Assembly (NCBI GenBank): GCA_011055275.1
Contig: DSEZ01000161.1
Coordinates: 1-11,773, forward strand
Direction of reading: 5' to 3'
Source: Thermoprotei archaeon
GTDB taxonomy: Archaea > Thermoproteota > Thermoprotei_A > Marsarchaeales > UBA168
DNA length: 11,773 bases
The notes below the pieces were generated by a model. That model did no database searches, was not told where the DNA came from, and worked only from the letters and a program-made list of their open reading frames with translations. Of the stretch, positions 1 to 5,806 are shown piece after piece. The position numbers and the translations under genes were made by a program. Numbering within the stretch: position 1 is the stretch's first letter; every line of letters starts with the position of its first letter.

Positions 1-486
1 AACCTCCCCGGATGCGACGGCCGCCCCGCTTCCACCGCTGCTTCCTCCCGGCACCCTTTCCAAATCCCAAGGATTCCTTGTGGGGCCAAACGCGCTGTAC
101 TCCGTGCTGCTTCCCATGGCAAACTCGTCCAGGTTCGTCTTTCCCACGATTATTGATCCAGCCTGGCGAAGTTTAGACACCACCGTAGCGTCGTAAGGAG
201 ATACATATCCGCTGAGTATTTTACTCGCACAGGTCAAGGGCATTCCCTTGACAGCTATGTTGTCTTTAACGGCAACAGGAACTCCTGCCAACCGCCCGGG
301 ATCCACTCCCTTTTTAACCAGGTCGTCTATCTGACGGGCCCTTTCCAAAGCACCTTTCTCGTCAACGTAAAGAAAGGCATGTATCTTTGGTTCCCAGCGC
401 GATATCAAATCAATGTACTTTCCCATAACCTCTTGAGCAGATAGCTCTCCTCTCCTTACCTTATCCGCGATTGAAAACGCTTCCAT
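1..486 (-). CDS. gatA: Aspartyl/glutamyl-tRNA amidotransferase subunit A, N-terminal part (cut by window edge)
   Basis: Amidase-signature subunit of the GatCAB amidotransferase; it releases ammonia from glutamine or asparagine so that misacylated Asp-tRNA(Asn) (and in many bacteria Glu-tRNA(Gln)) can be amidated. Archaea usually use GatDE for Gln-tRNA, so Asn-tRNA is the likely job here. The 162 visible codons contain VAVKDNI with the catalytic lysine (Lys74) and the signature [16 protein letters not shown], with the cis-serine at Ser149. The Lys-Ser spacing of 75 matches Staphylococcus aureus GatA (79/154). By the same numbering the nucleophilic serine (about residue 173) lies just outside the window. 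The start is firm: an in-frame TAA lies directly before the ATG at 486. It begins 7 nt after the gatC stop with no clear Shine-Dalgarno, which suggests translational coupling. No gatB is visible. Confidence 0.96.
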   Translation of the reverse strand, partial: MEAFSIADKVRRGELSAQEVMGKYIDLISRWEPKIHAFLYVDEKGALERARQIDDLVKKGVDPGRLAGVPVAVKDNIAVKGMPLTCASKILSGYVSPYDATVVSKLRQAGSIIVGKTNLDEFAMGSSTEYSAFGPTRNPWDLERVPGGSSGGSGAAVASGEV

Positions 487-493
487 TTAGCTT

Positions 494-775
494 TCACACT
501 ATCTTCGGTGCCTTTATGTACCTACCTTCTTTGTTTGGAAATATAACCGAAAGGTCATCATCGTGAACATGGACAACGTCATCCCTGAATACGTTTCTTA
601 TATCAACCAACCTGTCAGTGGGTGACGGTGAAGGAAGGTCTTGGGATGCTATGATCGAGAAGTAATCCAAAATCGAGTTAAACTGAGAGACAAAAGTAGA
701 AACTTCATCATCTTTGAGACTTATCCTAGAGAGGAACGCCACGCGCTTCACAACATCCTCAGTGACTTTCGGCAT
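494..775 (-). CDS. gatC: Aspartyl/glutamyl-tRNA amidotransferase subunit C
   Basis: Small GatCAB subunit that wraps around GatA and GatB and stabilises the complex. At 93 aa it has the normal family length. It shows the usual N-terminal pattern (VTEDVVKRVAFLSRISLKDDE), a helical segment ending FNSILDYFS, then the extended Asp/Pro-rich part (LPSPSPTDRLVDIRNVFRDD) and a C-terminal region near the usual GRYIKAPKI(V) ending that contacts GatA. It lies immediately upstream of gatA with a 7-nt gap, the common order of a gatCA pair. The ATG at 775 has a TATA-like element about 21 nt upstream and no Shine-Dalgarno, consistent with leaderless translation. The next gene upstream is divergent, so this pair has its own promoter. 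Confidence 0.95.
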   Translation of the reverse strand: MPKVTEDVVKRVAFLSRISLKDDEVSTFVSQFNSILDYFSIIASQDLPSPSPTDRLVDIRNVFRDDVVHVHDDDLSVIFPNKEGRYIKAPKIV

Positions 776-792
776 AATAACGTACTAGAGCG

Positions 793-806
793 ACATAAGT
801 GCTTTG
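793..806 (-). promoter_or_regulatory. BRE/TATA element of gatC-gatA
   Basis: On the minus strand this reads CAAAGCACTTATGT. An A-rich BRE-like stretch precedes a TATA-like CTTATGT whose first base is 24 nt from the gatC ATG. The Trm112-like gene has the same eleven bases (CAAAGCACTTA) at the same 24-nt spacing, which supports both calls. Inferred from position and similarity only. Confidence 0.55.
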
Positions 807-870
807 CGCTGGCGTTTTGCAGAACATATTATTGCGCTCCATCGCATCGCCAATCACAGGGTTTGCCCAG

Positions 871-883
871 CAAGGCATAAATT
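871..883 (+). promoter_or_regulatory. BRE/TATA element of the HAD phosphatase gene
   Basis: CAAGGCATAAATT on the plus strand, with the C of CATAAATT 36 nt from the TTG start at 912. The identical 13 bases lie upstream of the phosphomannomutase gene on the minus strand, 35 nt from its TTG. The fit predicts a start site near 903-907 and a leader of only a few bases. Confidence 0.55.
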
Positions 884-911
884 GCATGGCGCGTTATGAT
901 GTCTGGTTCCA

Positions 912-1574
912 TTGCACGTTGAGGCCGTGGTATTCGACTTAGACGGAACTCTCCTTGACTCCAGAGAGGCCTTCATACATCAGAACTTGGATATACTGAA
1001 AGAATTTGGTCACTTAGAGGCAACTCTCAATGATGCCGTAGAGCTCTTAGGAATGAGCCCAACGCAGATCCTATCGAAAATGGGCGTTTCCGAATCACAG
1101 CACAAAAGGTATATCGCGAAGATAGATGCCAGCTATATAGATCATTACATGAAAAAGTACACAAAACCCTTTCCGGGCATAATTCAATGCCTAGAGAAAC
1201 TGAAGAAGGCGGGAATTGCCATAGGAGTAGCCACTAATACTACGCGCGAGATACTTGAACAGTCGTTAAGATGGACCGGTATGGACAGTCTCGTGGACGC
1301 CACGGTATGCGCAGATGGTACCATAAAGGAAAAGCCCGAGCCAGACATGATCATTGAGGTACTGAAGAAACTTGACGTAAGCGCTGAAAACGCCATATAC
1401 GTGGGTGATACCGAACTCGACGTAGTGGCTGCCAAAAACGCAGGCATTTCTTCATTCATAACGGTGTCCGGTGGAATAGGAAAGCTTGACGTCATAATGG
1501 CGCTGAAGCCAGATGCCTTGTTGCCTACCGCGGCGTGGCTTTGCAGAACCGTGAACTTTGCTCACCAGCTCTGA
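912..1574 (+). CDS. HAD-superfamily phosphatase (phosphoglycolate phosphatase-like)
   Basis: Haloacid-dehalogenase hydrolase, probably removing phosphate from a small metabolite; the family includes phosphoglycolate phosphatases and beta-phosphoglucomutases, and the substrate cannot be read from the sequence. All four HAD motifs are present: I, FDLDGTLLDS (nucleophile Asp9, acid Asp11); II, Thr108 in VATNT; III, Lys141 in KEKPEPDM; IV, YVGDTELD (Asp166, Asp170). A helical cap lies between motifs I and II (about residues 17-85), as in subfamily IA. At 220 aa the length is typical. The TTG at 912 is chosen because an in-frame TGA lies at 897-899 and four to five residues before VFDLDG is the usual family start; a GTG at 924 is the alternative. 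It is followed 49 nt later by the asparaginase gene on the same strand. Confidence 0.88.
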   Translation: MHVEAVVFDLDGTLLDSREAFIHQNLDILKEFGHLEATLNDAVELLGMSPTQILSKMGVSESQHKRYIAKIDASYIDHYMKKYTKPFPGIIQCLEKLKKAGIAIGVATNTTREILEQSLRWTGMDSLVDATVCADGTIKEKPEPDMIIEVLKKLDVSAENAIYVGDTELDVVAAKNAGISSFITVSGGIGKLDVIMALKPDALLPTAAWLCRTVNFAHQL

Positions 1575-1593
1575 AGTAAGCTTTACCGAAAGC

Positions 1594-1600
1594 CTTAATC
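1594..1600 (+). promoter_or_regulatory. TATA-like box of the glycosylasparaginase gene
   Basis: CTTAATC within AAAGCCTTAATCGC is centred about 27 nt before the ATG at 1624, the spacing expected for a leaderless archaeal transcript. It favours 1624 over an earlier in-frame TTG at 1558 that lies inside the HAD gene. Confidence 0.45.
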
Positions 1601-1623
1601 GCAAGGCGACGCCATTCCTGAAA

Positions 1624-2499
1624 ATGGCGAGATGCGTAGTTATAGCTACTTGGGAGTTCGGCCTTGAGGGTGTTAAAACCGCCATGAATCAACTGAAAAA
1701 CGGCGAGACCGCTGTCAACGCGGTCGAATTGGGGATAATGGCTGTCGAGTCGCTTGGCATCAGAAGCGTTGGCATATCGGGGTTACCAAACACAGACGGA
1801 GAAGTAGAACTCTACGCTTCCATAATGAGCGATGATGGGCGTGCTGGCGGGGTTGCCGCCGTCAAGGGAGTTGAACACCCCATAAGCCTTGCAAGAAAGG
1901 TAATGGAACTGACGCCTCACGTGCTCTTGGTTGGTGATGGAGCAAGAAAGTTTGCCAAAGCTCTGGGCATGCGCGTCGACGCAAAGCCGTCAGAACAAGC
2001 GATCAAGCAATGGGCTGCAGCAAAGGAGGAAGCCATGAAGGCAACGAGGGAAGCTCCTGATCCGTGGTATTGGGCCCAAGTGAGCCACGACACGGTTGGA
2101 ATGGTGGCTATGGACACAAATGGGAATTTGGCCGCAGGAGCTTCTACAAGTGGGCTGGCCTACAAGATGCCCGGAAGAGTGGGCGATACCCCAATAATAG
2201 GGGCAGGGGTTTACGCTAGGAGCGGTTACGGTGCTGCCGCAGCCACAGGAGTGGGAGAAATAGCTATAAGAAACGCGCTAACCTACAGGGCCGTAACGCT
2301 GATGAAAGACCTACCAGCTAAGGATGCCCTCGATGAGGCCCTGAAAGAGGTACGCTTAAGGGAGCCTCGTTCAAAGGAGATTTCACTAGTAGGCATAGAT
2401 CACATGGGCAATTGGGGTGCTGCAACGCTCAGGGAGCAATTTCCCTTCGCCCTGTGGGACGGCCAGGAGCCACTGCTACTCAGAGCCTTCCCTCCATAG
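1624..2499 (+). CDS. N4-(beta-N-acetylglucosaminyl)-L-asparaginase-type Ntn hydrolase
   Basis: Glycosylasparaginase/type 2 asparaginase family. The precursor cleaves itself before a threonine, which becomes the N-terminal nucleophile; members hydrolyse the GlcNAc-Asn bond of glycopeptides, or asparagine and isoaspartyl peptides. The autocleavage motif is HDTVGM, with Thr157 as nucleophile. Relative to human AGA (Thr206, Thr224, Arg234, Asp237, Thr257, Gly258) the spacings place Thr175, Arg185, Asp188, Thr208 and Gly209 exactly where expected, in TSGLAYKMPGRVGD and ATGVGE. The N-terminal Trp10/Phe12 also match the AGA start. Length is 291 aa, slightly short because the segment before the cleavage site is compact. 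No signal peptide is seen, so it is probably cytosolic. The ATG at 1624 is chosen because the N-terminus then aligns with the family and a TATA box fits. It converges with the DegT gene, with 4 nt between stops. True substrate uncertain. Confidence 0.9.
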   Translation: MARCVVIATWEFGLEGVKTAMNQLKNGETAVNAVELGIMAVESLGIRSVGISGLPNTDGEVELYASIMSDDGRAGGVAAVKGVEHPISLARKVMELTPHVLLVGDGARKFAKALGMRVDAKPSEQAIKQWAAAKEEAMKATREAPDPWYWAQVSHDTVGMVAMDTNGNLAAGASTSGLAYKMPGRVGDTPIIGAGVYARSGYGAAAATGVGEIAIRNALTYRAVTLMKDLPAKDALDEALKEVRLREPRSKEISLVGIDHMGNWGAATLREQFPFALWDGQEPLLLRAFPP

Positions 2500-2503
2500 T
2501 GGC

Positions 2504-3742
2504 TCAAGCCCCGATTTTTGCGAGCTCATCCTTCCATGCCAGTACCTTGTTTACGGCGGCCACAATATCGTCTATGTCTTCTTTCGTTACAAGGGGAGAT
2601 ACGGGCAACGAAAATACTTCTTTCGTTAACCTCTCCACGTTTGGGCACAGCCCTGGAGGGTAATCGCGTGCGATACCGTAATAAGGGCAGGAGTACGGAC
2701 AGCCCTTGGGCCTAACCCTCTTCTCCTGAAACAGCGGATCTAGGTAAAGAGCACGCGGGTATATGGGTCTCAGGTTTATCCCTTCGGCCGCCAATGCCTT
2801 GCTCATTAAGTTGGGCGATATCCCGAGCTCCTCTTCGAGAAACCTCGGGGCATATACGTGATATACATGCTTCACGTAATCGGGAGCCTTTGGGACAACT
2901 ATGCCCTTTATCCTTGAAAGCTTGGAATTATAATAAGACGCGTTGGACTGCCGAATAGAGTTAAACTTGTCGAGTTTTTTCAGCTGCGATAAACCAAGCG
3001 CAGCCTCCATTGCCGGCATCCTATAGTTATATCCCAGTTCCACGTAATAGTACCAAGATGGCTCGCCGTGCTGCCTTATGAGCCGGGCCCTTTGCGCGAT
3101 CTTCTCGTCATCCGTCACGATCATGCCCCCTTCACCAGTTGTCATATTCTTGCTCTCATAGAAGCTAAATATGGCTGCATTTCCGAAGGTACCGACCTTT
3201 TTTCCCTTATACATGGCTCCATGAGCTTGAGCCGCATCCTCGAGAACCATGACGTTGTGCCGCCTCGCCACTTCCATTATGGCGTCCATTTCGGCAGGTC
3301 TTCCAAAGAGATGCACTGGTATTACCGCCTTAGTCCTTTGGGTTATGCTCTTCTCAAAGGAATCAGCATCCAGGTTATAGCTGGAGAGTTCCACATCTGC
3401 AAAAACGGGGATGGCGTTAGCGTGAATGACCGAGGTAGCTGTGGACACAAACGTGTAAGGTGGTACCACTACTTCATCGCCTGGCCCCACATCCATGGCC
3501 TGGAGGGCCGTGTGAAGCGCAGCAGTTCCCGAGTTGACCGCAATGGCGTACTTGGTCCCAACGTATTCAGCAAACGCCTTTTCAAATTCCTCAACTATCG
3601 GGTTGGATAAAGAGGAGAGCTTCCCAGACCGAAGCACCTCCGTGACTGCCCTTATGTCTTCCTCATCTATGTAAGCACCGTGAGGCAATGGTCTGCTCCT
3701 CACCGGTTTTCCGCCGAGTATGGCAGGCTTATCGGATTCCAT
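2504..3742 (-). CDS. DegT/DnrJ/EryC1/StrS-family PLP-dependent aminotransferase
   Basis: Fold-type I PLP enzyme of the sugar aminotransferase family, which usually transfers an amino group from glutamate or glutamine to an NDP-keto sugar. Visible in order: the N-terminal KPAILGGKPVR segment; NSGTAALHTAL (about residues 70-80) of the cofactor phosphate site; PPYTFVSTA; the PLP-nitrogen aspartate Asp169 in LEDAAQAHG; the Schiff-base lysine Lys198 in SFYESKN; GEGGM; and LGYNYRMPAMEAALGLSQL. A cysteine cluster, GCPYSCPYYG with a later LCP, lies near the C-terminus. Length from the chosen ATG is 412 aa. The frame stays open to 3955, but that stretch is not family-like. A TATA-like GTTAAAT about 30 nt upstream favours 3742; ATG 3757 is the alternative. 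The exact sugar substrate is unknown. Confidence 0.92.
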   Translation of the reverse strand: MESDKPAILGGKPVRSRPLPHGAYIDEEDIRAVTEVLRSGKLSSLSNPIVEEFEKAFAEYVGTKYAIAVNSGTAALHTALQAMDVGPGDEVVVPPYTFVSTATSVIHANAIPVFADVELSSYNLDADSFEKSITQRTKAVIPVHLFGRPAEMDAIMEVARRHNVMVLEDAAQAHGAMYKGKKVGTFGNAAIFSFYESKNMTTGEGGMIVTDDEKIAQRARLIRQHGEPSWYYYVELGYNYRMPAMEAALGLSQLKKLDKFNSIRQSNASYYNSKLSRIKGIVVPKAPDYVKHVYHVYAPRFLEEELGISPNLMSKALAAEGINLRPIYPRALYLDPLFQEKRVRPKGCPYSCPYYGIARDYPPGLCPNVERLTKEVFSLPVSPLVTKEDIDDIVAAVNKVLAWKDELAKIGA

Positions 3743-3768
3743 TTTAGACGAGGCCATCTTTGCCCGGC

Positions 3769-3775
3769 ATTTAAC
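3769..3775 (-). promoter_or_regulatory. TATA-like box of the DegT aminotransferase gene
   Basis: Minus-strand GTTAAAT, centred about 30 nt upstream of the ATG at 3742 and only about 15 nt upstream of the alternative ATG at 3757. The spacing is the main argument for the shorter start. Confidence 0.4.
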
Positions 3776-3807
3776 TCTAACGGGATTCAGGGAAGGAAGT
3801 TCTTTTG

Positions 3808-3829
3808 AAGAGGATAGGTAAATCCTCTT
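3808..3829. repeat. Interrupted palindrome AAGAGGAT-N6-ATCCTCTT
   Basis: Perfect 8-bp arms around a 6-nt spacer (AGGTAA). The inner arms and the spacer length are the same as those of the element at 5512-5529. It could be a dimeric regulator site in DNA or a hairpin in RNA. No T-run follows on either strand, which argues against a simple terminator. Confidence 0.7.
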
Positions 3830-3988
3830 ATGAAAATGCGATAGATTTCTGACCGAAAGGAACGCGCACCTATTGCTCAATGAGCTTTCCTGGATGAAAG
3901 CACGAAAAGCGAGCCAGCCCGCGTGAGGCAAAGAAAAGCATCTTCGAAAAGTCAAGTTCGATATAATTGTGTTCCTCCTGCCTCCGCC

Positions 3989-4000
3989 TTCACGCGTGAA
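3989..4000. repeat. 12-bp perfect palindrome TTCACGCGTGAA
   Basis: Perfect twofold symmetry, about 53 nt upstream of the Trm112-like TATA box. It might be an operator. A comparable but not identical 12-mer (TTTCGCGCGAAA) occurs at 5489-5500 on the far side of the neighbouring kinase gene. Confidence 0.5.
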
Positions 4001-4045
4001 AAGAAAAAAGGCGCGAATTGGAAGCGCATGTTCAAGGCGCTCTTA

Positions 4046-4060
4046 CAAAGCACTTAAATA
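4046..4060 (+). promoter_or_regulatory. BRE/TATA element of the Trm112-like gene
   Basis: CAAAGCACTTAAATA; the C of CTTAAATA is 24 nt from the GTG at 4077. It shares CAAAGCACTTA and the spacing with the gatC promoter. This is one of the clearest promoters in the window. Confidence 0.65.
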
Positions 4061-4076
4061 AGCCGCTCAGAATTCA

Positions 4077-4361
4077 GTGGAAAGGACCTTGAGAAAGAAG
4101 CTCATTGACATATTGGCCTGCCCGATGTGCGGACATTATCCCTTAAAGCTCGTTGCCATACAGGAAAACGATGACAAGGTAGTGCAGGGCATACTTCACT
4201 GCCAGAACTGCGGTAGGTGGTATCCCATAAGAGACGAGATAGCCGTCATGCTTCCAGATAACATGAGAGACCAGAAAAAAGACGACGAGTTTTACGCGAG
4301 CTATGAGAAGTACTTTAAGGAAAACGGCATACCTAGGAGCTGGCAGGCCACAGAGAAATGA
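4077..4361 (+). CDS. Trm112-like zinc-binding protein
   Basis: Small zinc protein of the Trm112 family, whose members bind and activate methyltransferases acting on tRNA, rRNA or release factors. The 94-aa product opens LIDILACPMCG, the usual Trm112 start, with one cysteine pair at Cys15/Cys18 and a second at Cys42/Cys45 in CQNCGRWYPI, followed by the characteristic DEIAVMLPD. The charged C-terminal tail (about residues 64-94) is helical in appearance. GTG 4077 is chosen because its promoter spacing equals that of gatC; a TTG at 4089 giving a start at RKKLIDILACP is a real alternative. It stands alone and converges on the kinase gene with 4 nt between stops. No methyltransferase partner is visible. 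Confidence 0.85.
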   Translation: MERTLRKKLIDILACPMCGHYPLKLVAIQENDDKVVQGILHCQNCGRWYPIRDEIAVMLPDNMRDQKKDDEFYASYEKYFKENGIPRSWQATEK

Positions 4362-4365
4362 TAGC

Positions 4366-5304
4366 TTATCTCTTAAGGTATTGCAAGCCCGACCGCCAGC
4401 ATTTAGAGGCTTCTCTGATAAGCCACGACCTTTTTGGGCCCATCCACACGTTTGATGCCATGTTAAGTTCCCAAAGGCCCATAAAAAATGGGTTGTAAGC
4501 CGTTAGCACCTCAAAGCTCAAACTGGCGCGTTCTGCATAAGTTTTGAAAAAAGAACTCAAGTACTTCTCGGCCTCGCCAGAATTTCCAGCGTACTGCTCA
4601 AAGGCGAACTTCAGCTCTGCGGCAAACTCCCCGAGGTCTTCCACGGGATAACCGTAATGATACATCTGCAGGTCAAAGGCCGTAAGCGTAAGTCCATAGC
4701 GAGCAAAGTTAGTTGGATTCGGATCTCCATGGAGTGGTACGATTGGAAGCGGAAGCGGAAACTCACTCTCCCATAGCTTTCCCACATCCATGAACTCCGT
4801 CTCCATGGAACCTGTGCGCGCCGCAAATACCCTTCTCCGCCAGTCAGGTATCCACCACTTCCCCGCCTCTGCCTTAACCGAGTGTATCTTGGCAAGCAAC
4901 CAAGCCATGTCAGTGCACTGTTCCGATAATTCCTGTTTGTTCCTTATTGCCCGCCTTATATCTTCGAACAAGTTAAGTCCAGGCGCTTTCTCTTCGGCCA
5001 ACGCGTATCCCAGTTCAACGCTGTAGCCAAGCGGTTTAACCACGCGATAGCGGCCCGCACCGAGACCAGCCTCCCACAAATATTCAAGGGCATCGTATTC
5101 TTTTTTAAGACGCCTTTCCTTCTCATCGCTTGCAACCGGGTCCGCGCCGTAAAGTTTGACTACAACCGAATTTCCACTGGAATCGTAAAACTCAAATATA
5201 GGCCTGTGAGCATTTATTCTCTTATAACCTGCAAAGGATAAATTAGTCGTCTCAAAAAGCCAATAGGAAATCTGCTTCTCTAGACCCTCACTAATGTCGC
5301 ACAC
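4366..5304 (-). CDS. Aminoglycoside phosphotransferase/choline kinase-like (APH-fold) kinase
   Basis: Small-molecule kinase of the APH/choline-kinase fold. Numbered from GTG 5304 (312 aa): a likely ATP-binding lysine, Lys50, in SVVVKLYG; the hinge-like segment ALAEEKAPG; the catalytic-loop Brenner motif LHGDPNPTN with Asp194 and Asn199; and the metal-binding aspartate Asp211 in TAFDLQ. The segment GYPVEDLGEFAAEL after it is common in this superfamily. The substrate cannot be told; homoserine, choline, sugars and antibiotics are all phosphorylated by relatives, and a resistance role is not implied. The GTG at 5304 fits a TATA box 21-25 nt upstream; another GTG lies at 5313. It converges with the Trm112-like gene. 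A long non-coding region with inverted repeats lies upstream and may regulate it. Confidence 0.85.
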   Translation of the reverse strand: MCDISEGLEKQISYWLFETTNLSFAGYKRINAHRPIFEFYDSSGNSVVVKLYGADPVASDEKERRLKKEYDALEYLWEAGLGAGRYRVVKPLGYSVELGYALAEEKAPGLNLFEDIRRAIRNKQELSEQCTDMAWLLAKIHSVKAEAGKWWIPDWRRRVFAARTGSMETEFMDVGKLWESEFPLPLPIVPLHGDPNPTNFARYGLTLTAFDLQMYHYGYPVEDLGEFAAELKFAFEQYAGNSGEAEKYLSSFFKTYAERASLSFEVLTAYNPFFMGLWELNMASNVWMGPKRSWLIREASKCWRSGLQYLKR

Positions 5305-5321
5305 GGTAATCACCTTTACAA

Positions 5322-5329
5322 CTTATAAC
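5322..5329 (-). promoter_or_regulatory. TATA box of the APH-fold kinase gene
   Basis: Minus-strand GTTATAAG, with its first base 25 nt from the GTG at 5304. It is almost palindromic, so weak plus-strand firing into the adjacent non-coding region is conceivable. Confidence 0.5.
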
Positions 5330-5488
5330 GATTTCTACCTGCTCTCCGCGCGCAGGCCAAGGTTCGCACGGGCTCCTCTTGTGAGTTCGTCTCGGTACAA
5401 ACTTGACCTACAGACTTGTACACGTTACACGTGCGCTGCATCTCGCAAGCAAACCCGCTGCTCCCACGTTTACTGAGACAGCCGGGTG

Positions 5489-5500
5489 TTTCGCGCGAAA
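5489..5500. repeat. 12-bp perfect palindrome TTTCGCGCGAAA
   Basis: Perfect palindrome; the flanks extend the pairing to CGG on the left and CCG on the right with small interruptions. It lies 12 nt from the interrupted palindrome at 5512-5529 and about 160 nt upstream of the kinase TATA box. It could be a protein-binding site or a hairpin. Confidence 0.55.
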
Positions 5501-5511
5501 ACCGAATTAAG

Positions 5512-5529
5512 GAGGATCGTGTTATCCTC
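5512..5529. repeat. Interrupted palindrome GAGGAT-N6-ATCCTC
   Basis: Arms GAGGAT/ATCCTC around a 6-nt spacer (CGTGTT), identical in arms and spacer length to the core of 3808-3829. Read toward the kinase gene both copies become GAGGATA-N5-ATCCTC, followed within one base by TTA. No other GAGGAT-N6-ATCCTC was found in the window. Confidence 0.7.
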
Positions 5530-5571
5530 GGTAGCGGTCCTGAGCCAATTGTTTTACATCTTGCTCATTTC

Positions 5572-5587
5572 CAAAACGCATGTTTTG
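5572..5587. repeat. Inverted repeat CAAAAC-GCAT-GTTTTG
   Basis: Six-base perfect arms around a 4-nt loop. As RNA it would be a short AU-rich hairpin; as DNA it may be a binding site. No gene starts next to it. Confidence 0.5.
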
Positions 5588-5601
5588 ATTAGTATCGCAC
5601 C

Positions 5602-5658
5602 GCGAACGTCCTAGCAACGCCTTTCGGAGGGCCCAGCCGTAAGGCAGCGGTAGTTCGC
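5602..5658 (+). ncRNA. Candidate structured RNA element (three-way junction)
   Basis: On the plus strand GCGAAC (5602-5607) pairs with GUUCGC (5653-5658). Inside are two hairpins: GCCUU-UCGG-AGGGC (5619-5632) and GCC-GUAA-GGC (5636-5645), the latter closed by a GNRA-type tetraloop. Paired arms with a stable tetraloop in a region without a gene suggest RNA, but no family was recognised and no promoter is firmly placed. A competing GCGAAC at 5693-5698 could pair with the same GUUCGC, giving an alternative fold. The pairings were made by eye. Confidence 0.25.
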
Positions 5659-5806
5659 CTATCAAAAGGGGCACCTCTTATCCGAGCGTTCTGCGAACAA
5701 TATTCTACCTGAACTTTTGGCGCTTGCGCGCGTTTTAACCCGTTCCATTCTCTCTTTTTGCCGAAAAGCGGCGTTTGAAACGATTGCAGGAGGACCCTAG
5801 AGCGCA

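Larger units (their letters stand above)
3758..4045. other. Non-coding region between the DegT and Trm112-like genes
   Basis: About 290 bases with no protein I can support. An open frame crosses its lower part as an upstream extension of the DegT gene, but the translation looks like random sequence rich in Ser, Arg and Phe. It holds an interrupted palindrome (3808-3829), a 12-bp perfect palindrome (3989-4000) and an isolated AT-rich stretch, GATATAATTG at 3960-3969, that could be a TATA box in either direction without an obvious gene behind it. Confidence 0.6.
5331..5806. other. Long non-coding region rich in inverted repeats
   Basis: About 480 bases with no credible gene: the open frames here are short, overlap neighbours and translate into Arg-rich, motif-free sequence. 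Besides the elements listed separately there are CACGT-N3-ACGTG near 5420, GTTC-TGC-GAAC at 5688-5698 and a plus-strand T5 run at 5755-5759. I looked for RNase P RNA (GGAAAGUCC, ACAGAA), SRP RNA (GGAAGGAAGCAGCC) and 5S rRNA signatures on both strands and found none. It may contain an unrecognised RNA, a regulatory region or a decayed gene. Confidence 0.55.

Noticed and set aside
3068..3610. 180-codon plus-strand open frame
   Set aside because: Lies entirely antisense inside the DegT aminotransferase, whose motifs are unmistakable in the other frame; no motif of its own.
3743..3955. N-terminal extension of the DegT protein up to 3955
   Set aside because: The extension would add 71 residues of non-family, Ser/Arg/Phe-rich sequence; the TATA box at 3769-3775 fits a start at 3742.
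4366..5304. Antibiotic resistance gene (aminoglycoside phosphotransferase)
   Set aside because: The fold is shared with many metabolic kinases and nothing mobile or resistance-related is nearby.
5331..5806. RNase P RNA, SRP RNA or 5S rRNA in the gene-free region
   Set aside because: The conserved cores (GGAAAGUCC and ACAGAA; GGAAGGAAGCAGCC; 5S loop sequences) were not found on either strand.
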